From: an uncultured Victivallaceae bacterium
GTDB lineage: Bacteria; Verrucomicrobiota; Lentisphaeria; Victivallales; Victivallaceae
NCBI GenBank assembly: GCA_944392655.1
Contig: CALXXL010000005.1
Location: forward strand, 89,793-153,792
DNA: 64,000 nucleotides
Direction: 5' to 3'
Shown here: positions 32,541 to 42,341 of the stretch, piece by piece
Layout of the letters: every line of letters starts with the position of its first letter
Position numbering within the stretch: position 1 is the stretch's first letter
The notes under the pieces: model-generated
Told to the model about the DNA's origin: nothing
Seen by the model: the letters and a program-made list of their open reading frames with translations, nothing else
Databases searched by the model: none
Position numbers and translations under genes: made by a program

Positions 32541-33238
32541 GCTTTATATCTCTGGAAAATATAACTAAAACATATTTCCTCGGCGAAATCGATGTGCCGG
32601 TACTCAAAGGAATTACCATGGCAATCGAAAAAGGCGAATATGTGGCGCTGATGGGCGCATCGGGATCCGGGAAAAGTACGCTGATGAATATCCTCGGATG
32701 TCTCGACCGCCCAACCGGCGGGGAATATTATCTCGATGGACAGGAGGTGGGACACCTCTCCAGCGACGCACGGGCTCTCGTACGTAACCATAAAATCGGA
32801 TTCGTATTCCAGAGCTTTAACCTGCTGCCGCGTACCAGCGCACTCGAAAACGTTATCATGCCACTGGCATATACTGCCGGAAATCTCTCCCGGCGCGAAA
32901 TGCACAAACGTGGCAGGGAGATGCTGGAACTCGTGGGACTGGCCGATCGCATGGATCACTACCCATCACAGCTTTCCGGCGGTCAGCAGCAGCGCGTGGC
33001 TATCGCTCGCGCCCTGATCAACCACCCACCGGTACTCTTCGCCGACGAACCAACCGGAAACCTCGACTCGCATACCAGCGACGACGTGATGGCTATGTTC
33101 GATAACCTGAACCGCGAGGGGATTACCATTATCCTGGTGACCCACTCCGACGAGGTCGCATCATACGCTAAACGGGTTATACATATCCACGACGGCCTGC
33201 TGGCCGACGGAATATATAAGGTGGAAAAGAGGGCGTAA
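32537..33238 (+). CDS. ABC transporter ATP-binding protein (MacB/LolD type)
   Basis: The 233-aa product has Walker A GASGSGKST, the Q-loop in FVFQSFNLLPR, the signature LSGGQQQR, Walker B VLFADEPTGNLDS and the His switch VTHSD. It powers the permease encoded 2 bases downstream. The split into ATPase and permease differs from the fused E. coli MacB but is common in other phyla. Confidence 0.94.
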   Translation: MSFISLENITKTYFLGEIDVPVLKGITMAIEKGEYVALMGASGSGKSTLMNILGCLDRPTGGEYYLDGQEVGHLSSDARALVRNHKIGFVFQSFNLLPRTSALENVIMPLAYTAGNLSRREMHKRGREMLELVGLADRMDHYPSQLSGGQQQRVAIARALINHPPVLFADEPTGNLDSHTSDDVMAMFDNLNREGITIILVTHSDEVASYAKRVIHIHDGLLADGIYKVEKRA

Positions 33239-33240
33239 AT

Positions 33241-34602
33241 ATGAGTTTATTCAATACTGTTCAGGTGGCGGTTAAAGCACTGCTGCGCAATCCAACCCGC
33301 GCTCTGCTTACCACTCTGGGAATCGTTATCGGTATCGCCGCAGTTATCACTATGATGGAGATCGGTAACGGCTCCAGCAGCTCTATCCGCAAATCCATCG
33401 AGGAAATGGGCGTGAATACCCTGGTTATTATTCCGGGTATGCCGCGTAACCACGGAGGCGTAAGACAGGCTATGGGAACTGCCATGTCGCTTACTCCGGA
33501 CGATTACAACGCAATAGTTCGCGACTGCGTCAATATAAGCTGCGCCGCACCGATCGTTTCCGGCAGCGGAATGCAGTTTATCTACGGCGGGATCAACTGG
33601 ACTCCACAGCAGGTGCTCGGTACTTCACCGGAGTATTTGACCATCCGTGACTGGAAGGTGGCTGACGGAAGATGTTTTTCCCAGGCTGAGGTCGATTCCC
33701 GCGCCAGAGTGTGCCTCGTAGGTAAAACCATTGTCGATAATGTATTCAACGGCGAGTCGCCTATCGATTCCACCGTGCGTATTATGGGGGTATCATTCCA
33801 GATTATCGGTGTGCTCGAATCCAAGGGCGCCAGTATGATGGGACGCGATGAGGACGATATCGTTATCGCACCATGGAGTACTGTCCGGCTGAGACTTACC
33901 GGATTGAAAACCGGTACCGCTACCAATACCACCAGCACTCCGTCTACCCTGCCAAGCGATCTGTATTCCGGAGAAGGCGTCGCCTTCTACCCCGAACAGG
34001 CGGAAAATCTCGAAACAGATACTTTGCTGATTCCTAAATTTACCCAGATAGACCAGATTATGGTGATGGCGGCATCTGCCGATAAGGTAGACGCCGCTAC
34101 CGAGGAGGTTACCCAACTGCTGCGCGAAAGACACGGCTTGACTGAGGACGAGGAGAGCGACTTCTGGATCCGCAACTCCGCCGAGTTTATGTCCATGCTG
34201 AGCAGCACAACTACGGTAATGGCTAATCTGTTGCTGGTTGTGGCGCTTATCTCGCTTGTGGTCGGCGGCGTGGGGATTATGAACATCATGCTCGTTTCGG
34301 TTACTGAACGAACACGCGAAATCGGACTGCGAATGGCGGTGGGAGCACGATCAAGAGATATTTTAAAGCAGTTCCTGGTGGAATCGGTCATGCTGTGTCT
34401 GGTCGGCGGGATTGTCGGTATCCTGCTCGGACACGGCGCGGCGGCACTGGTTCACAGTCAGCTCGGATGGCCGGTGGAATCCAGTACCGTGGTCGTTGCT
34501 CTGGCATGTATAGTTTCTGCCATGGTCGGTATCGTATTCGGCTTCTATCCTGCATGGAAGGCCTCTAAGCTCGACCCGATTGAAGCTCTGCGTTACGAAT
34601 AA
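33241..34602 (+). CDS. MacB-type ABC transporter permease
   Basis: The 453-aa product has the MacB topology. An N-terminal helix (residues 22-42) is followed by a large periplasmic domain (about 45-330) and three C-terminal helices with the FtsX motif NIMLVSVTERTREIGLRMAVGA. With the preceding genes it forms a tripartite-type efflux or lipoprotein-release system. The exported substrate is unknown. It converges with 34608-35330, only 5 bases away, with no terminator visible. Confidence 0.93.
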   Translation: MSLFNTVQVAVKALLRNPTRALLTTLGIVIGIAAVITMMEIGNGSSSSIRKSIEEMGVNTLVIIPGMPRNHGGVRQAMGTAMSLTPDDYNAIVRDCVNISCAAPIVSGSGMQFIYGGINWTPQQVLGTSPEYLTIRDWKVADGRCFSQAEVDSRARVCLVGKTIVDNVFNGESPIDSTVRIMGVSFQIIGVLESKGASMMGRDEDDIVIAPWSTVRLRLTGLKTGTATNTTSTPSTLPSDLYSGEGVAFYPEQAENLETDTLLIPKFTQIDQIMVMAASADKVDAATEEVTQLLRERHGLTEDEESDFWIRNSAEFMSMLSSTTTVMANLLLVVALISLVVGGVGIMNIMLVSVTERTREIGLRMAVGARSRDILKQFLVESVMLCLVGGIVGILLGHGAAALVHSQLGWPVESSTVVVALACIVSAMVGIVFGFYPAWKASKLDPIEALRYE

Positions 34603-34607
34603 CCACA

Positions 34608-35330
34608 TCAATGTAAACCGCAGTTCAACGCTGCAAGAGCATCTGTACTCAATGCCGCGTTGAACATACTCCAATGGTAGATTGATAAATCTCCTCCACC
34701 CCCAAGCGTAAGCCTGGATGAGCTCAACTTTTTACTTATACCTGCGGCTTCCGGCAGAGTTGTTTCAGCAATTTTGCGATTATTGAAATAGATACAGAAT
34801 ACTTTCGCCGTGTTGTCCCAGGTTAATGCGCAGCTCAGTAATTTTCCGGCAGGAATTGGTTCAACTTTTACGTTCTCGGCAACAGCACAGCCGGAGCCGG
34901 ATTCGGTGGTGAATGGAAGTGCAATGGAGAGAGTTTCCCTGTCAATTATGGCTAAACTCAACTCTTCACTCTGCCGCCAGATCGGGCCGGTGTAATAGTC
35001 TGAGGTAAGTGTGAAACAGCAGAATAGTGTGAAGCTCACACGGTATTTCCGCAGATCAAGCGCAGTTGCGATCTCCCAATTGAAAATTTTATTCGCCGCC
35101 TCAAAATTACCGTCGGTTCCAGCGATGGCATTGTTGAAACTCAGCAGACCAGTTGATTTGAACCAGTTTTCTTCTGATCCTGATGGCGATTGAGGTTGGG
35201 GGGGAGTCCACTCACCCGCCCAATCTGATTCACTGTAAAATGGCGACAATACCACCCCGTTTAATGCTCCGCTGACCGCAAAAACCGTGTCCGGACAACG
35301 GAAGCGGGATAAATATGATTTTCCTGACAT
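34608..35330 (-). CDS. Concanavalin A-like (LamG) domain protein
   Basis: The 240-aa product has no signal peptide at its chosen start. The pattern KYRVSFTLFCC, LSCALTWDNTAKVFCIYFNNRKIAET and LTLGGGGDLSIYHWSMFNAALS fits a LamG/pentraxin-type lectin sandwich. AGGAGAGG lies about 9 bases before the ATG. It follows the methyltransferase gene by 55 bases on the same strand. Carbohydrate binding is an inference. Cytoplasmic location would be odd, so secretion by another route or a misplaced start is possible. Confidence 0.7.
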   Translation of the reverse strand: MSGKSYLSRFRCPDTVFAVSGALNGVVLSPFYSESDWAGEWTPPQPQSPSGSEENWFKSTGLLSFNNAIAGTDGNFEAANKIFNWEIATALDLRKYRVSFTLFCCFTLTSDYYTGPIWRQSEELSLAIIDRETLSIALPFTTESGSGCAVAENVKVEPIPAGKLLSCALTWDNTAKVFCIYFNNRKIAETTLPEAAGISKKLSSSRLTLGGGGDLSIYHWSMFNAALSTDALAALNCGLH

Positions 35331-35385
35331 TCGGGCATCCTCTCCTGATAAATTAACCTTTTATCAGAAGAAAATGTCAACTGCT

Positions 35386-36195
35386 CTATTGTTCCCGGCG
35401 GCGCAAAAACCAGCTGCGGCCGGCAATCGCACGCCCGGGAAGCAACAGTTCCGCTGTACGGTCATCACTCTTCCAGATAATTTTATAAGCCGCCTTCATC
35501 CGCTCTTCCAGAGTGGATTCGGAGAATATTCTTACCGGATAGGATATACGTCTGTCTTTAAAGCCGGGAGGCAGAAAGGATCCAGGGCCGTTACTGCTTA
35601 ACCAGTGACGGTGCAGGGCGAAGATATCTTTCTTCGCCGTTGTTACCGCCAGACGCGAAAGCAGAATGTATTCCGCTCTACTATTGAATATTTTTTTCCA
35701 AAGCCCGTCACTTTCACGGATGAAGCCTAATGCACATGAGGTGTGCAGCAGGGCAGGGGGAGAATCCGCCAGCGCGGAGGCAATGTCAGTATAATAGCTT
35801 AACATCGGATGCGGCGGCGCCAGTTCCGCCATCCCGGGAAGTTCAACAATGCGCCAGTCCAACGCCAGTTCAGGAAGCGCATTGATTGTCTGGAAAAAGT
35901 GTATCCCGCAGCCGCCTCCAATATCTATTACCCGCAGTGGCCGCTCTTCCGTCCCCGCCGCTGCCGCCGCAACCGCCGCAATCGATTGCAGTTCCGAAAG
36001 CGTCAGCTCCTCCGGTGCATGGCTTATCCGGTATGCCGTCTTGGCCGCCACCAGCTGCGCAATATCACTATTATTATAATCATCACCGGAATCCGGCCAG
36101 CCGGACAACTCAATGCAGCCGGTTGCATCGCCTCTCAGCTTTCTTAACCCATCAAGGATCAGCGGAGGGAGAAACCGTTTCAGTAGCTCTTTCAT
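35386..36195 (-). CDS. Class I SAM-dependent methyltransferase (TIGR04325-like)
   Basis: The 269-aa product has the SAM-binding motif LRVIDIGGGCGIHFFQT near residue 85, and the rest resembles the TIGR04325/LIC12133 putative methyltransferases often linked to surface polysaccharide loci. The start MKELLKRFLPP at 36195 is chosen. Further upstream the frame runs through a terminator and into the neighbouring gene. The substrate is unknown. Confidence 0.75.
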   Translation of the reverse strand: MKELLKRFLPPLILDGLRKLRGDATGCIELSGWPDSGDDYNNSDIAQLVAAKTAYRISHAPEELTLSELQSIAAVAAAAAGTEERPLRVIDIGGGCGIHFFQTINALPELALDWRIVELPGMAELAPPHPMLSYYTDIASALADSPPALLHTSCALGFIRESDGLWKKIFNSRAEYILLSRLAVTTAKKDIFALHRHWLSSNGPGSFLPPGFKDRRISYPVRIFSESTLEERMKAAYKIIWKSDDRTAELLLPGRAIAGRSWFLRRREQ

Positions 36196-36206
36196 AATCA
36201 CAAAAA

Positions 36207-36232
36207 AAAGCGGCGTATTAAACGCCGCTTGA
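36207..36232 (-). terminator. Intrinsic terminator after the first phosphodiester glycosidase gene
   Basis: Hairpin AAGCGGCGT/ACGCCGCTT, followed on the minus strand by eight T residues, just below the stop at 36248. Confidence 0.85.
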
Positions 36233-36247
36233 ATAACTCTAATGTTA

Positions 36248-37174
36248 TTATCTTCTGCTCTTGGGCGTAAGACCCATATCAAGATGATCCGACGGCGAAC
36301 TCGGATTGCCGCTGTCTTCCGGTGTGAGAACTTGTTTGTAACGGACAAACAATATGTCATGCACCGGACGCTGCCAGGTGCCGCCGCTCGGATAATTCAT
36401 GCGGCCGAACTCTTCCGTCCACATCGTCGACGAACCGCCGCCATCGGCATTCCACGCTTCATAGCAGCCAAGCTGCTGCATGAAGTCAGCCAGGTTGCGG
36501 CAGCTTACCCCACGCGGCGACGCCGTACTGTCATTGCGGTCAAATACTACCATGTACAGAGTTTGACGGCTGCTTGTTACTCCAATCGCCGTACGTTCAT
36601 GTATGCCGTTGACCAGACTGGGATCCCCCCCTTCATAAGGATCAATCGCGTGCCAGATCTGACCCTGCTGCAGCAGAATAGGATAACCGTAACGGATGTC
36701 CGTACCCAAACCAAGACTCAGCTTGTCACTCGTGGCAATACCGGCACGGTCTCCAGCTACCCAGAAGTAACCCACCGCAGGGTCATTGCCCGAGGAGGAA
36801 AATGAGTTGTAGATCTTGCCCTGCGCTTTCAGTAAACCAACCGGTACCGACGGAGAAGTGCTCATCCCGAAGAATCCCAGATTTACCGCCGCTATACCAT
36901 CGTACAAGGCTCCCATTGTCGCTGTATTCTTGCGTACGCCATCAGGACATACCCCTATGCCAACCTCTATCTCCGGATTGGAGAGGTCAACCTGGAGTAT
37001 GTAAATCCGCTGTGTGCCACCGTAGAGACTGTTATACTCCACTTTCAGATAATCTACTCCGGGAGCAAGATTATACGCTTCACTAGAATCCGGCGTCGGA
37101 ATCGCCGCCGACAACGGAACTGCCGCCGACAACAGCAAGGCTGCTATGGCAAAAATCCAATTCGTGCTTCTCAT
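36248..37174 (-). CDS. Secreted phosphodiester glycosidase (NAGPA domain), copy 1
   Basis: The 308-aa product has a signal peptide (FAIAALLLSAAVPLSAA) and the NAGPA/DUF2233 core: VNLGFFGMS, RTAIGVT, MVVFDRND and NADGGGSSTMW near the C-terminus. Relatives remove N-acetylglucosamine from phosphodiester-linked sugars or act on teichoic-acid-like and exopolysaccharide polymers. It is a tandem paralogue of 37327-38256 and has its own promoter and terminator. Confidence 0.88.
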   Translation of the reverse strand: MRSTNWIFAIAALLLSAAVPLSAAIPTPDSSEAYNLAPGVDYLKVEYNSLYGGTQRIYILQVDLSNPEIEVGIGVCPDGVRKNTATMGALYDGIAAVNLGFFGMSTSPSVPVGLLKAQGKIYNSFSSSGNDPAVGYFWVAGDRAGIATSDKLSLGLGTDIRYGYPILLQQGQIWHAIDPYEGGDPSLVNGIHERTAIGVTSSRQTLYMVVFDRNDSTASPRGVSCRNLADFMQQLGCYEAWNADGGGSSTMWTEEFGRMNYPSGGTWQRPVHDILFVRYKQVLTPEDSGNPSSPSDHLDMGLTPKSRR

Positions 37175-37227
37175 TTTTCCCCTTTATGGTAAAATAGTTC
37201 AATATATTATATGCCTATTTTTATGGC

Positions 37228-37256
37228 AATATAAAGCTGATTTATCAATTAGTCAA
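37228..37256 (-). promoter_or_regulatory. Promoter of glycosidase copy 1
   Basis: On the minus strand TTGACT (37256-37251) and TATATT (37233-37228) are 17 bases apart. The leader to the ATG at 37174 would be about 47 bases. Confidence 0.6.
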
Positions 37257-37326
37257 GCAAAAAAATCGACTAAAATTGCCATTTCAGAAAAAAATAAGAC
37301 TTATTTTATTGTTTCAGACGACAGTT

Positions 37327-38256
37327 TCAACGTCGCTTTTTCGGCGTTAAGCCCGTATCAAGGTGATCCGACGGTGAACCGGGGTTGCCGCTATCTTCCG
37401 GCGTGGAAATTTGTTTGTAACGGACAAAGACTATGTCGTGCACCGGACGCTGCCAGGTGCCGCCACTGGGGTAGTTCATCCGCCCAAACTCCTTCGTCCA
37501 CATCGTCGACGAACCACCGCCATCGCCATTCCACGCTTCGTAACAGCCAAGTTTCTGCATGAAGTCGGCAAGATTGCGGCAGCTTACCCCACGCGGCGAC
37601 GCCGTGCTGTCGTTACGGTCAAACACCACTAAATACAGGGTTTGACGGTCGCTCGTTACCCCAATCGCCGTGCGCTCGTGTATGCCGTTTACCAGCGTCG
37701 TATCTCCTCCCGTATAAGGGTCTATCGCATGCCAGATCTGTCCACGCTGCAACAGTACCGGATAGCCGTAGCGGATATTTTCTCCCAAGCCAAGCGACAG
37801 CTGTTCCTTGGTCGCCACCCCGGCTCGACTGCCGTTTATCCAGAAATAGCCCGACGAAGGATCGTCCGCCGCAGATGAAAAAGAGTTGTAGAGCTTCCCT
37901 TCCGCCTTGATCAGCCCCACCGGCACCGAAGGCGAACTCACTACTACCGCAAAACCAAGATTGGTCGCCGCTATGCCATCGTACAACGCACCCAGCGTCG
38001 CCGTGTTCTCCCTGATCCCATCCGGACATACCCCGAAGCCAACCTCAATTGTCGGCTCACTCAGGTCTATCCGCAATATATAGATCCGCTGTGTCCCTCC
38101 ATAGAGATTGGAGTATTCCAACTTGCAGTAGTCCACTCCAACCGCCAGATTATGGCTCTCCATGGAATCCGGTTCCGGCAGTTCCGCCAGCAAGCCGGAA
38201 GACAATAACGGAAAAATAAGTGCAATCAGTCCTGTCCGGAAAAGTGATCGGTTCAT
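37327..38256 (-). CDS. Secreted phosphodiester glycosidase (NAGPA domain), copy 2
   Basis: The 309-aa product has a signal peptide (FRTGLIALIFPLLSSGLLA) and the same motifs as copy 1 (RTAIGVT, VVFDRND, NGDGGGSSTMW). It carries Gly in place of Ala in the NADGGG stretch. The two proteins are very similar through most of their length but differ in the signal region. No terminator is visible between the two copies, but copy 1 has its own promoter. Confidence 0.88.
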   Translation of the reverse strand: MNRSLFRTGLIALIFPLLSSGLLAELPEPDSMESHNLAVGVDYCKLEYSNLYGGTQRIYILRIDLSEPTIEVGFGVCPDGIRENTATLGALYDGIAATNLGFAVVVSSPSVPVGLIKAEGKLYNSFSSAADDPSSGYFWINGSRAGVATKEQLSLGLGENIRYGYPVLLQRGQIWHAIDPYTGGDTTLVNGIHERTAIGVTSDRQTLYLVVFDRNDSTASPRGVSCRNLADFMQKLGCYEAWNGDGGGSSTMWTKEFGRMNYPSGGTWQRPVHDIVFVRYKQISTPEDSGNPGSPSDHLDTGLTPKKRR

Positions 38257-38302
38257 CCTTTACTCCCAAATAAAGAATATTTTTTTTGAATAATTTTGAT
38301 GA

Positions 38303-38330
38303 AATATAGCGTTGGAATCCGGAAAATCAA
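38303..38330 (-). promoter_or_regulatory. Promoter of glycosidase copy 2
   Basis: On the minus strand TTGATT (38330-38325) and TATATT (38308-38303) are 16 bases apart, just beyond the stop of dus. Confidence 0.5.
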
Positions 38331-38347
38331 GCGGAGTTGATGGAATA

Positions 38348-39352
38348 TTACCGGTTGGAGAGACGGCGGTCAGCATTTTTGCCCGCATCCGCAGTGCGCC
38401 AGTACTCTTCATTGTGATACTGCGGCGCTTCTGCCAATAGACGCAGAAACTCTTCTTTACTCCCCACCAACGCCGCACGTCCGCGCCATTCCCCCTGAAA
38501 ACCACGTCCGCGCAGATAATCCAGGATCGTTTTCCGCGCTACACGGATACCTTTCTCTTCTCCATAAAAATCCAGCAGGCCGAGAACATGAAACTTCATA
38601 ACATCCAGAAGTTCAGCCAAACTTGGCGGCGTGTAGCTGCAACGGTTCTGCAATTCACTGAACAGCCATGGATTGCCCATCGAGCCACGCGCAATCATCA
38701 CCGCATCACAGCCACTCTCCCGGCGCATCTCATCGTAGGTCTCCAGACCCATTACTCCACCGTTGGCTATGACTTTTACCGGCAGCGCTTCTTTGCATTG
38801 CCGGATAATATCAAACGCCGGCACCCCGGAGTAGAACTCCTTGGCTATACGGCCATGCACCGTTACCGCCTGCGCTCCGCGCTCCACCAGCCCTTTGACC
38901 AGCTTTAGCGTCGGTTCGGCATCGCCACGGTCAAGTATCCGCACCTTGGCCGTGACCGGATGGGTTGAATTTTCCGATATTATCGCAAATAAATCCAGCG
39001 CCCGCTCTATGTTCCTGCCCAGCGCCGCACCGGCGCCTTTTTTCGTTACTTTGGGAACCGGACAGCCGAGATTGAAGTCCACTGCGTCAAAATGATAGTT
39101 GTTCAGCAGTTTTACTGCAATTGCCAGATGTTCCGGATTGTTGGAGACCAGCTGTACCCCAAGCCAGGGTTCATCCGCTCCGCGGGTGAGCATGTGCTCC
39201 GTCCGCTGACGGGCATAGACCAGCGCCGAGGCATCAATCATCTCCGTAAAGGCATAATAACAACCAAACCTCCTCATCGTTTCACGATAGGGGAGGTCGG
39301 TATAGCCCGATAACGGCGCCAGCAACAGGGCGTTATCTGCATAAAGATTCAT
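38348..39352 (-). CDS. dus: tRNA-dihydrouridine synthase
   Basis: The 334-aa product is a Dus flavoenzyme: LLLAPLSGYTDLPYR at the start, DFNLGCPVPKVTKKGAGAAL with the catalytic Cys, QAVTVHGR and VIANGGV for FMN binding, and VMIARGSMGNPW. It reduces uridines in tRNA D-loops. It starts 6 bases below the purL stop, so it is in the secA-purL transcript. The exact Dus subfamily cannot be set by eye. Confidence 0.93.
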   Translation of the reverse strand: MNLYADNALLLAPLSGYTDLPYRETMRRFGCYYAFTEMIDASALVYARQRTEHMLTRGADEPWLGVQLVSNNPEHLAIAVKLLNNYHFDAVDFNLGCPVPKVTKKGAGAALGRNIERALDLFAIISENSTHPVTAKVRILDRGDAEPTLKLVKGLVERGAQAVTVHGRIAKEFYSGVPAFDIIRQCKEALPVKVIANGGVMGLETYDEMRRESGCDAVMIARGSMGNPWLFSELQNRCSYTPPSLAELLDVMKFHVLGLLDFYGEEKGIRVARKTILDYLRGRGFQGEWRGRAALVGSKEEFLRLLAEAPQYHNEEYWRTADAGKNADRRLSNR

Positions 39353-39358
39353 TGAAAA

Positions 39359-42331
39359 TTAAAGCTCCGCCAGCGTAGCCTTGTAGCTTGTGACCAGCTC
39401 TTCCACCGGTATCGCCGCAATTTCACGGCTGCCATTGGAGATCGCCAGCACTCCGTCTGAAGTGACTTCGCCAACCCGGGCAAATGCCGTTCCTGACATC
39501 ACCTTTTCAAATTCTGCACATTTTTCCGGCGCAACTGTGGCGATGAAACGGCTGTTCGATTCCGAGAACAACAGTTCAATATCCGTGCACTTATCCGCAC
39601 CAGGCGCTTTGCCCAGATCGACATTCAAACCCAGACGGCCACCCGCCGCAACCTTTACCAAGCCAATCGCCAGGCCACCCAACGCCGGAGTATGCAGCGA
39701 GTTGACCAGCTCTTTTTCCGTCGCGTCGGAAACCTGTTTGTAGAGCTTCAGCGCTTGATCCGCCGCTACATGCGGAACACTGTTGCCGGTGGCGTTCAAC
39801 ATGGCAAAATATTCACTGCCACCAAGCTCAGGATGCGTTTCACCCAGAATATAGACCGCATCTCCGGCATGTTTGGCATCCAGCGTTACCGCTTTGGTGA
39901 TGTCATCCATCCGGCTGATTGCACTGAACAGCACTGACGGCGGTATCGAGATCTTACGCCCGCCGCGCGTACTGTCGTTCTTCATCGAGTCTTTGCCAGA
40001 TATGCACGGAACTTTGTAGAGCTTGGTGAAATCGTACAACGCCTGATTCGCCCGTACCAGCTGCGCCAGCTTGTATTCCCCATCCGGAGTCTTTTCGCTC
40101 TGCACCGGATCCGGCCAGCAGAAGTTGTCCAACCCCGCAATGTGTCCGAGCTTACCGCCCACCGCAATGATCCGGCGCACCGCAAGGTCAATGCTCGACG
40201 CCATCATCCAGTAGGTGTCAACATCGCTGTAACGCGGCAGAATCGCCGCCGACAGCACCACCCCTTCAGTGCTTAACGGTTCGATCATCGTTACCGTAGC
40301 ATCTGACGCAATATCACGGCATTTGCCAACAAACGGCTTGATTACACTCAAACCTTTTACCTCATGGTCATATTGACGAGCCTTCGTTTCATCACTGCAG
40401 ATGTTAAGTCTGCCCGTCATCGCAATTATATCCTGCACCAGATCACGGTTGGTCAGCACCGGTTCGTCAAAGCGCGGACGCCGCCATACCGCATTCAGCT
40501 CCATCCGGGGCAGACCGTTGTGCATGAAGTCGATATCCAGCCAGCATACCGTGCGGCCATCGTAAAGTATATGGAATTTACCTGTGTCAGTAAATTCACC
40601 CAGCACCGAGATCTCTACATCACGCGAGGCCGCCAACGCCAGAAATTCTTCTATCTTATCCTGCGGCACCGCAAAACTCATCCGCTCCTGAGCTTCCGAA
40701 ACCAGGATCTCCCACGGCGCAAGCCCCGCATACTTTAACGGCGCTTTCGCCAGGTCAATTTTACATCCGCCGCACAGCGACGCCATCTCACCCACACTGG
40801 AGGAGAGACCGCCGGCGCCATTGTCGGTAATAAAACGGTATAAGCCGCGGTCACGCGCTTCATAAATAAAGTCACTCAATTTCTTCTGCGTTATCGGGTC
40901 GCCAATCTGCACCGCCTGTACCGGAGAATCTTTGTGCAGCTCTTCACTGGAGAAGGTCGCCCCGTGAATGCCGTCTTTGCCGATACGGCCGCCGCCCATA
41001 ACCACCAGGTCTCCCGGCTTGATGCTCTTTTCCGATCCCTTGACATTGCCAATCATACGCGGCAGCGTTCCCACCGTTCCGCAGTAGACCAGAGGCTTGC
41101 CAAGATAACGCTCATCAAAATATTCCCAGCCCAGACCGTAAGGGATACCACTCTGGTTGCCGCCGTCAATTACACCCTTGTGAATACCGTCACGCAGACG
41201 GCGCGGATGCAGCAGCCCTTCCGGAACATCCTTTTCCTCCGTAAACGGCGAACCCAGGCAGTAACCCCAGACGTTGATTAAGAGATTCGCTCCCTGACCT
41301 GTTCCCATCGGGTCGCGGTTTACCCCGACAATACCGGTCATCGCTCCACCGTAGGGATCCAGCGCCGAAGGACTGTTGTGTGTTTCCACCTTGTAAACCA
41401 GATCCACCTTGTCGTTGAAGGTGATTACCCCTGCATTGTCGTGGAATACTGAAACCAGGAAGTCCACCTCTTCACCAATCTCATTGGTGCTGCGCTTGAT
41501 AAAACTCTTATAGCAGGAGACGATACGTTCTTCCGTTTCACTCTCCGTATCCGTATAGTTGATGATCGCATCAAATATTTTGTGCTTGCAGTGTTCCGAC
41601 CAGGTCTGCGCCAGAACTTCCATCTCCACATCTGTCGGCGAAGAGCTTAAATCATATTTGCTGCGCCCGTCTGCACTGTTGAAGTAGGCCTGGATCGATT
41701 TCATCTCCGCCAGCGAGAGCGCCAGAATCCCCTTCCGGCTGATCTCCATAAGCTCGTCATCCGATACATTCAGATTATACTCTTTTACCGGAATCGAGCC
41801 GGTGGCCGTGATCAACGGCAGATTTAATGGTATCGGACGCGCCGCAAGATCCGCCCTGGAGAATATTTTTACCGACTGGATCAGCTCGTTCGCCAATAAA
41901 CCTTTGGCAATCTTTTCCACCTCTGCTCCAGTCAGGTTTTTCCCGTAAAGCATATATTCAATCGAACTGAAAATCTGCTCTTCCTTGGTGAGCTTGCGCC
42001 CTATAATGTCGCCTATGGCTTCATGCGCACTGCGCCCGACGTTGTCGGTAACGCCGGGTTTGAACCCTACCGAGACCAGAAAATCACAATCCGTCGCCCC
42101 GGAACCGTTCTCTCCAAAAACACGCTCACTCTGCAATACCGGATTGACCAGCTTTTCCGCTACCCGTTCCGCCTCTTCTGCCGTTATGTCAGCCATGACC
42201 GTATATACGTCACGCGTTATGACTTTGTCCACCTCAATGCCAAGAAAATTGGTGATCTGCTGCTGCACACCTTTGCCACGAGCATCCGTCCACTGCGGAA
42301 GCGGAGTCAATTCAATCCGGTAATAGTTCAT
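39359..42331 (-). CDS. purL: Phosphoribosylformylglycinamidine synthase, PurS-PurL fusion
   Basis: The 990-aa product contains two PurS-like repeats in its first 170 residues (FLGIEVDKVITRDVYTVMAD; a second around LTKEEQIFSSIEYMLYG) and then a full PurL synthetase (AQTWSEHCKHK with the catalytic His, KVETHNSPSALDPYGGA, GRIGKDGIHGATFSS). The C-terminal glutaminase domain of the 1300-aa PurL type is missing, so a separate PurQ is expected elsewhere. It makes FGAM from FGAR with ATP in purine synthesis. It lies 10 bases after secA and 6 before dus. Confidence 0.93.
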   Translation of the reverse strand: MNYYRIELTPLPQWTDARGKGVQQQITNFLGIEVDKVITRDVYTVMADITAEEAERVAEKLVNPVLQSERVFGENGSGATDCDFLVSVGFKPGVTDNVGRSAHEAIGDIIGRKLTKEEQIFSSIEYMLYGKNLTGAEVEKIAKGLLANELIQSVKIFSRADLAARPIPLNLPLITATGSIPVKEYNLNVSDDELMEISRKGILALSLAEMKSIQAYFNSADGRSKYDLSSSPTDVEMEVLAQTWSEHCKHKIFDAIINYTDTESETEERIVSCYKSFIKRSTNEIGEEVDFLVSVFHDNAGVITFNDKVDLVYKVETHNSPSALDPYGGAMTGIVGVNRDPMGTGQGANLLINVWGYCLGSPFTEEKDVPEGLLHPRRLRDGIHKGVIDGGNQSGIPYGLGWEYFDERYLGKPLVYCGTVGTLPRMIGNVKGSEKSIKPGDLVVMGGGRIGKDGIHGATFSSEELHKDSPVQAVQIGDPITQKKLSDFIYEARDRGLYRFITDNGAGGLSSSVGEMASLCGGCKIDLAKAPLKYAGLAPWEILVSEAQERMSFAVPQDKIEEFLALAASRDVEISVLGEFTDTGKFHILYDGRTVCWLDIDFMHNGLPRMELNAVWRRPRFDEPVLTNRDLVQDIIAMTGRLNICSDETKARQYDHEVKGLSVIKPFVGKCRDIASDATVTMIEPLSTEGVVLSAAILPRYSDVDTYWMMASSIDLAVRRIIAVGGKLGHIAGLDNFCWPDPVQSEKTPDGEYKLAQLVRANQALYDFTKLYKVPCISGKDSMKNDSTRGGRKISIPPSVLFSAISRMDDITKAVTLDAKHAGDAVYILGETHPELGGSEYFAMLNATGNSVPHVAADQALKLYKQVSDATEKELVNSLHTPALGGLAIGLVKVAAGGRLGLNVDLGKAPGADKCTDIELLFSESNSRFIATVAPEKCAEFEKVMSGTAFARVGEVTSDGVLAISNGSREIAAIPVEELVTSYKATLAEL

Positions 42332-42341
42332 CTTATAAATC

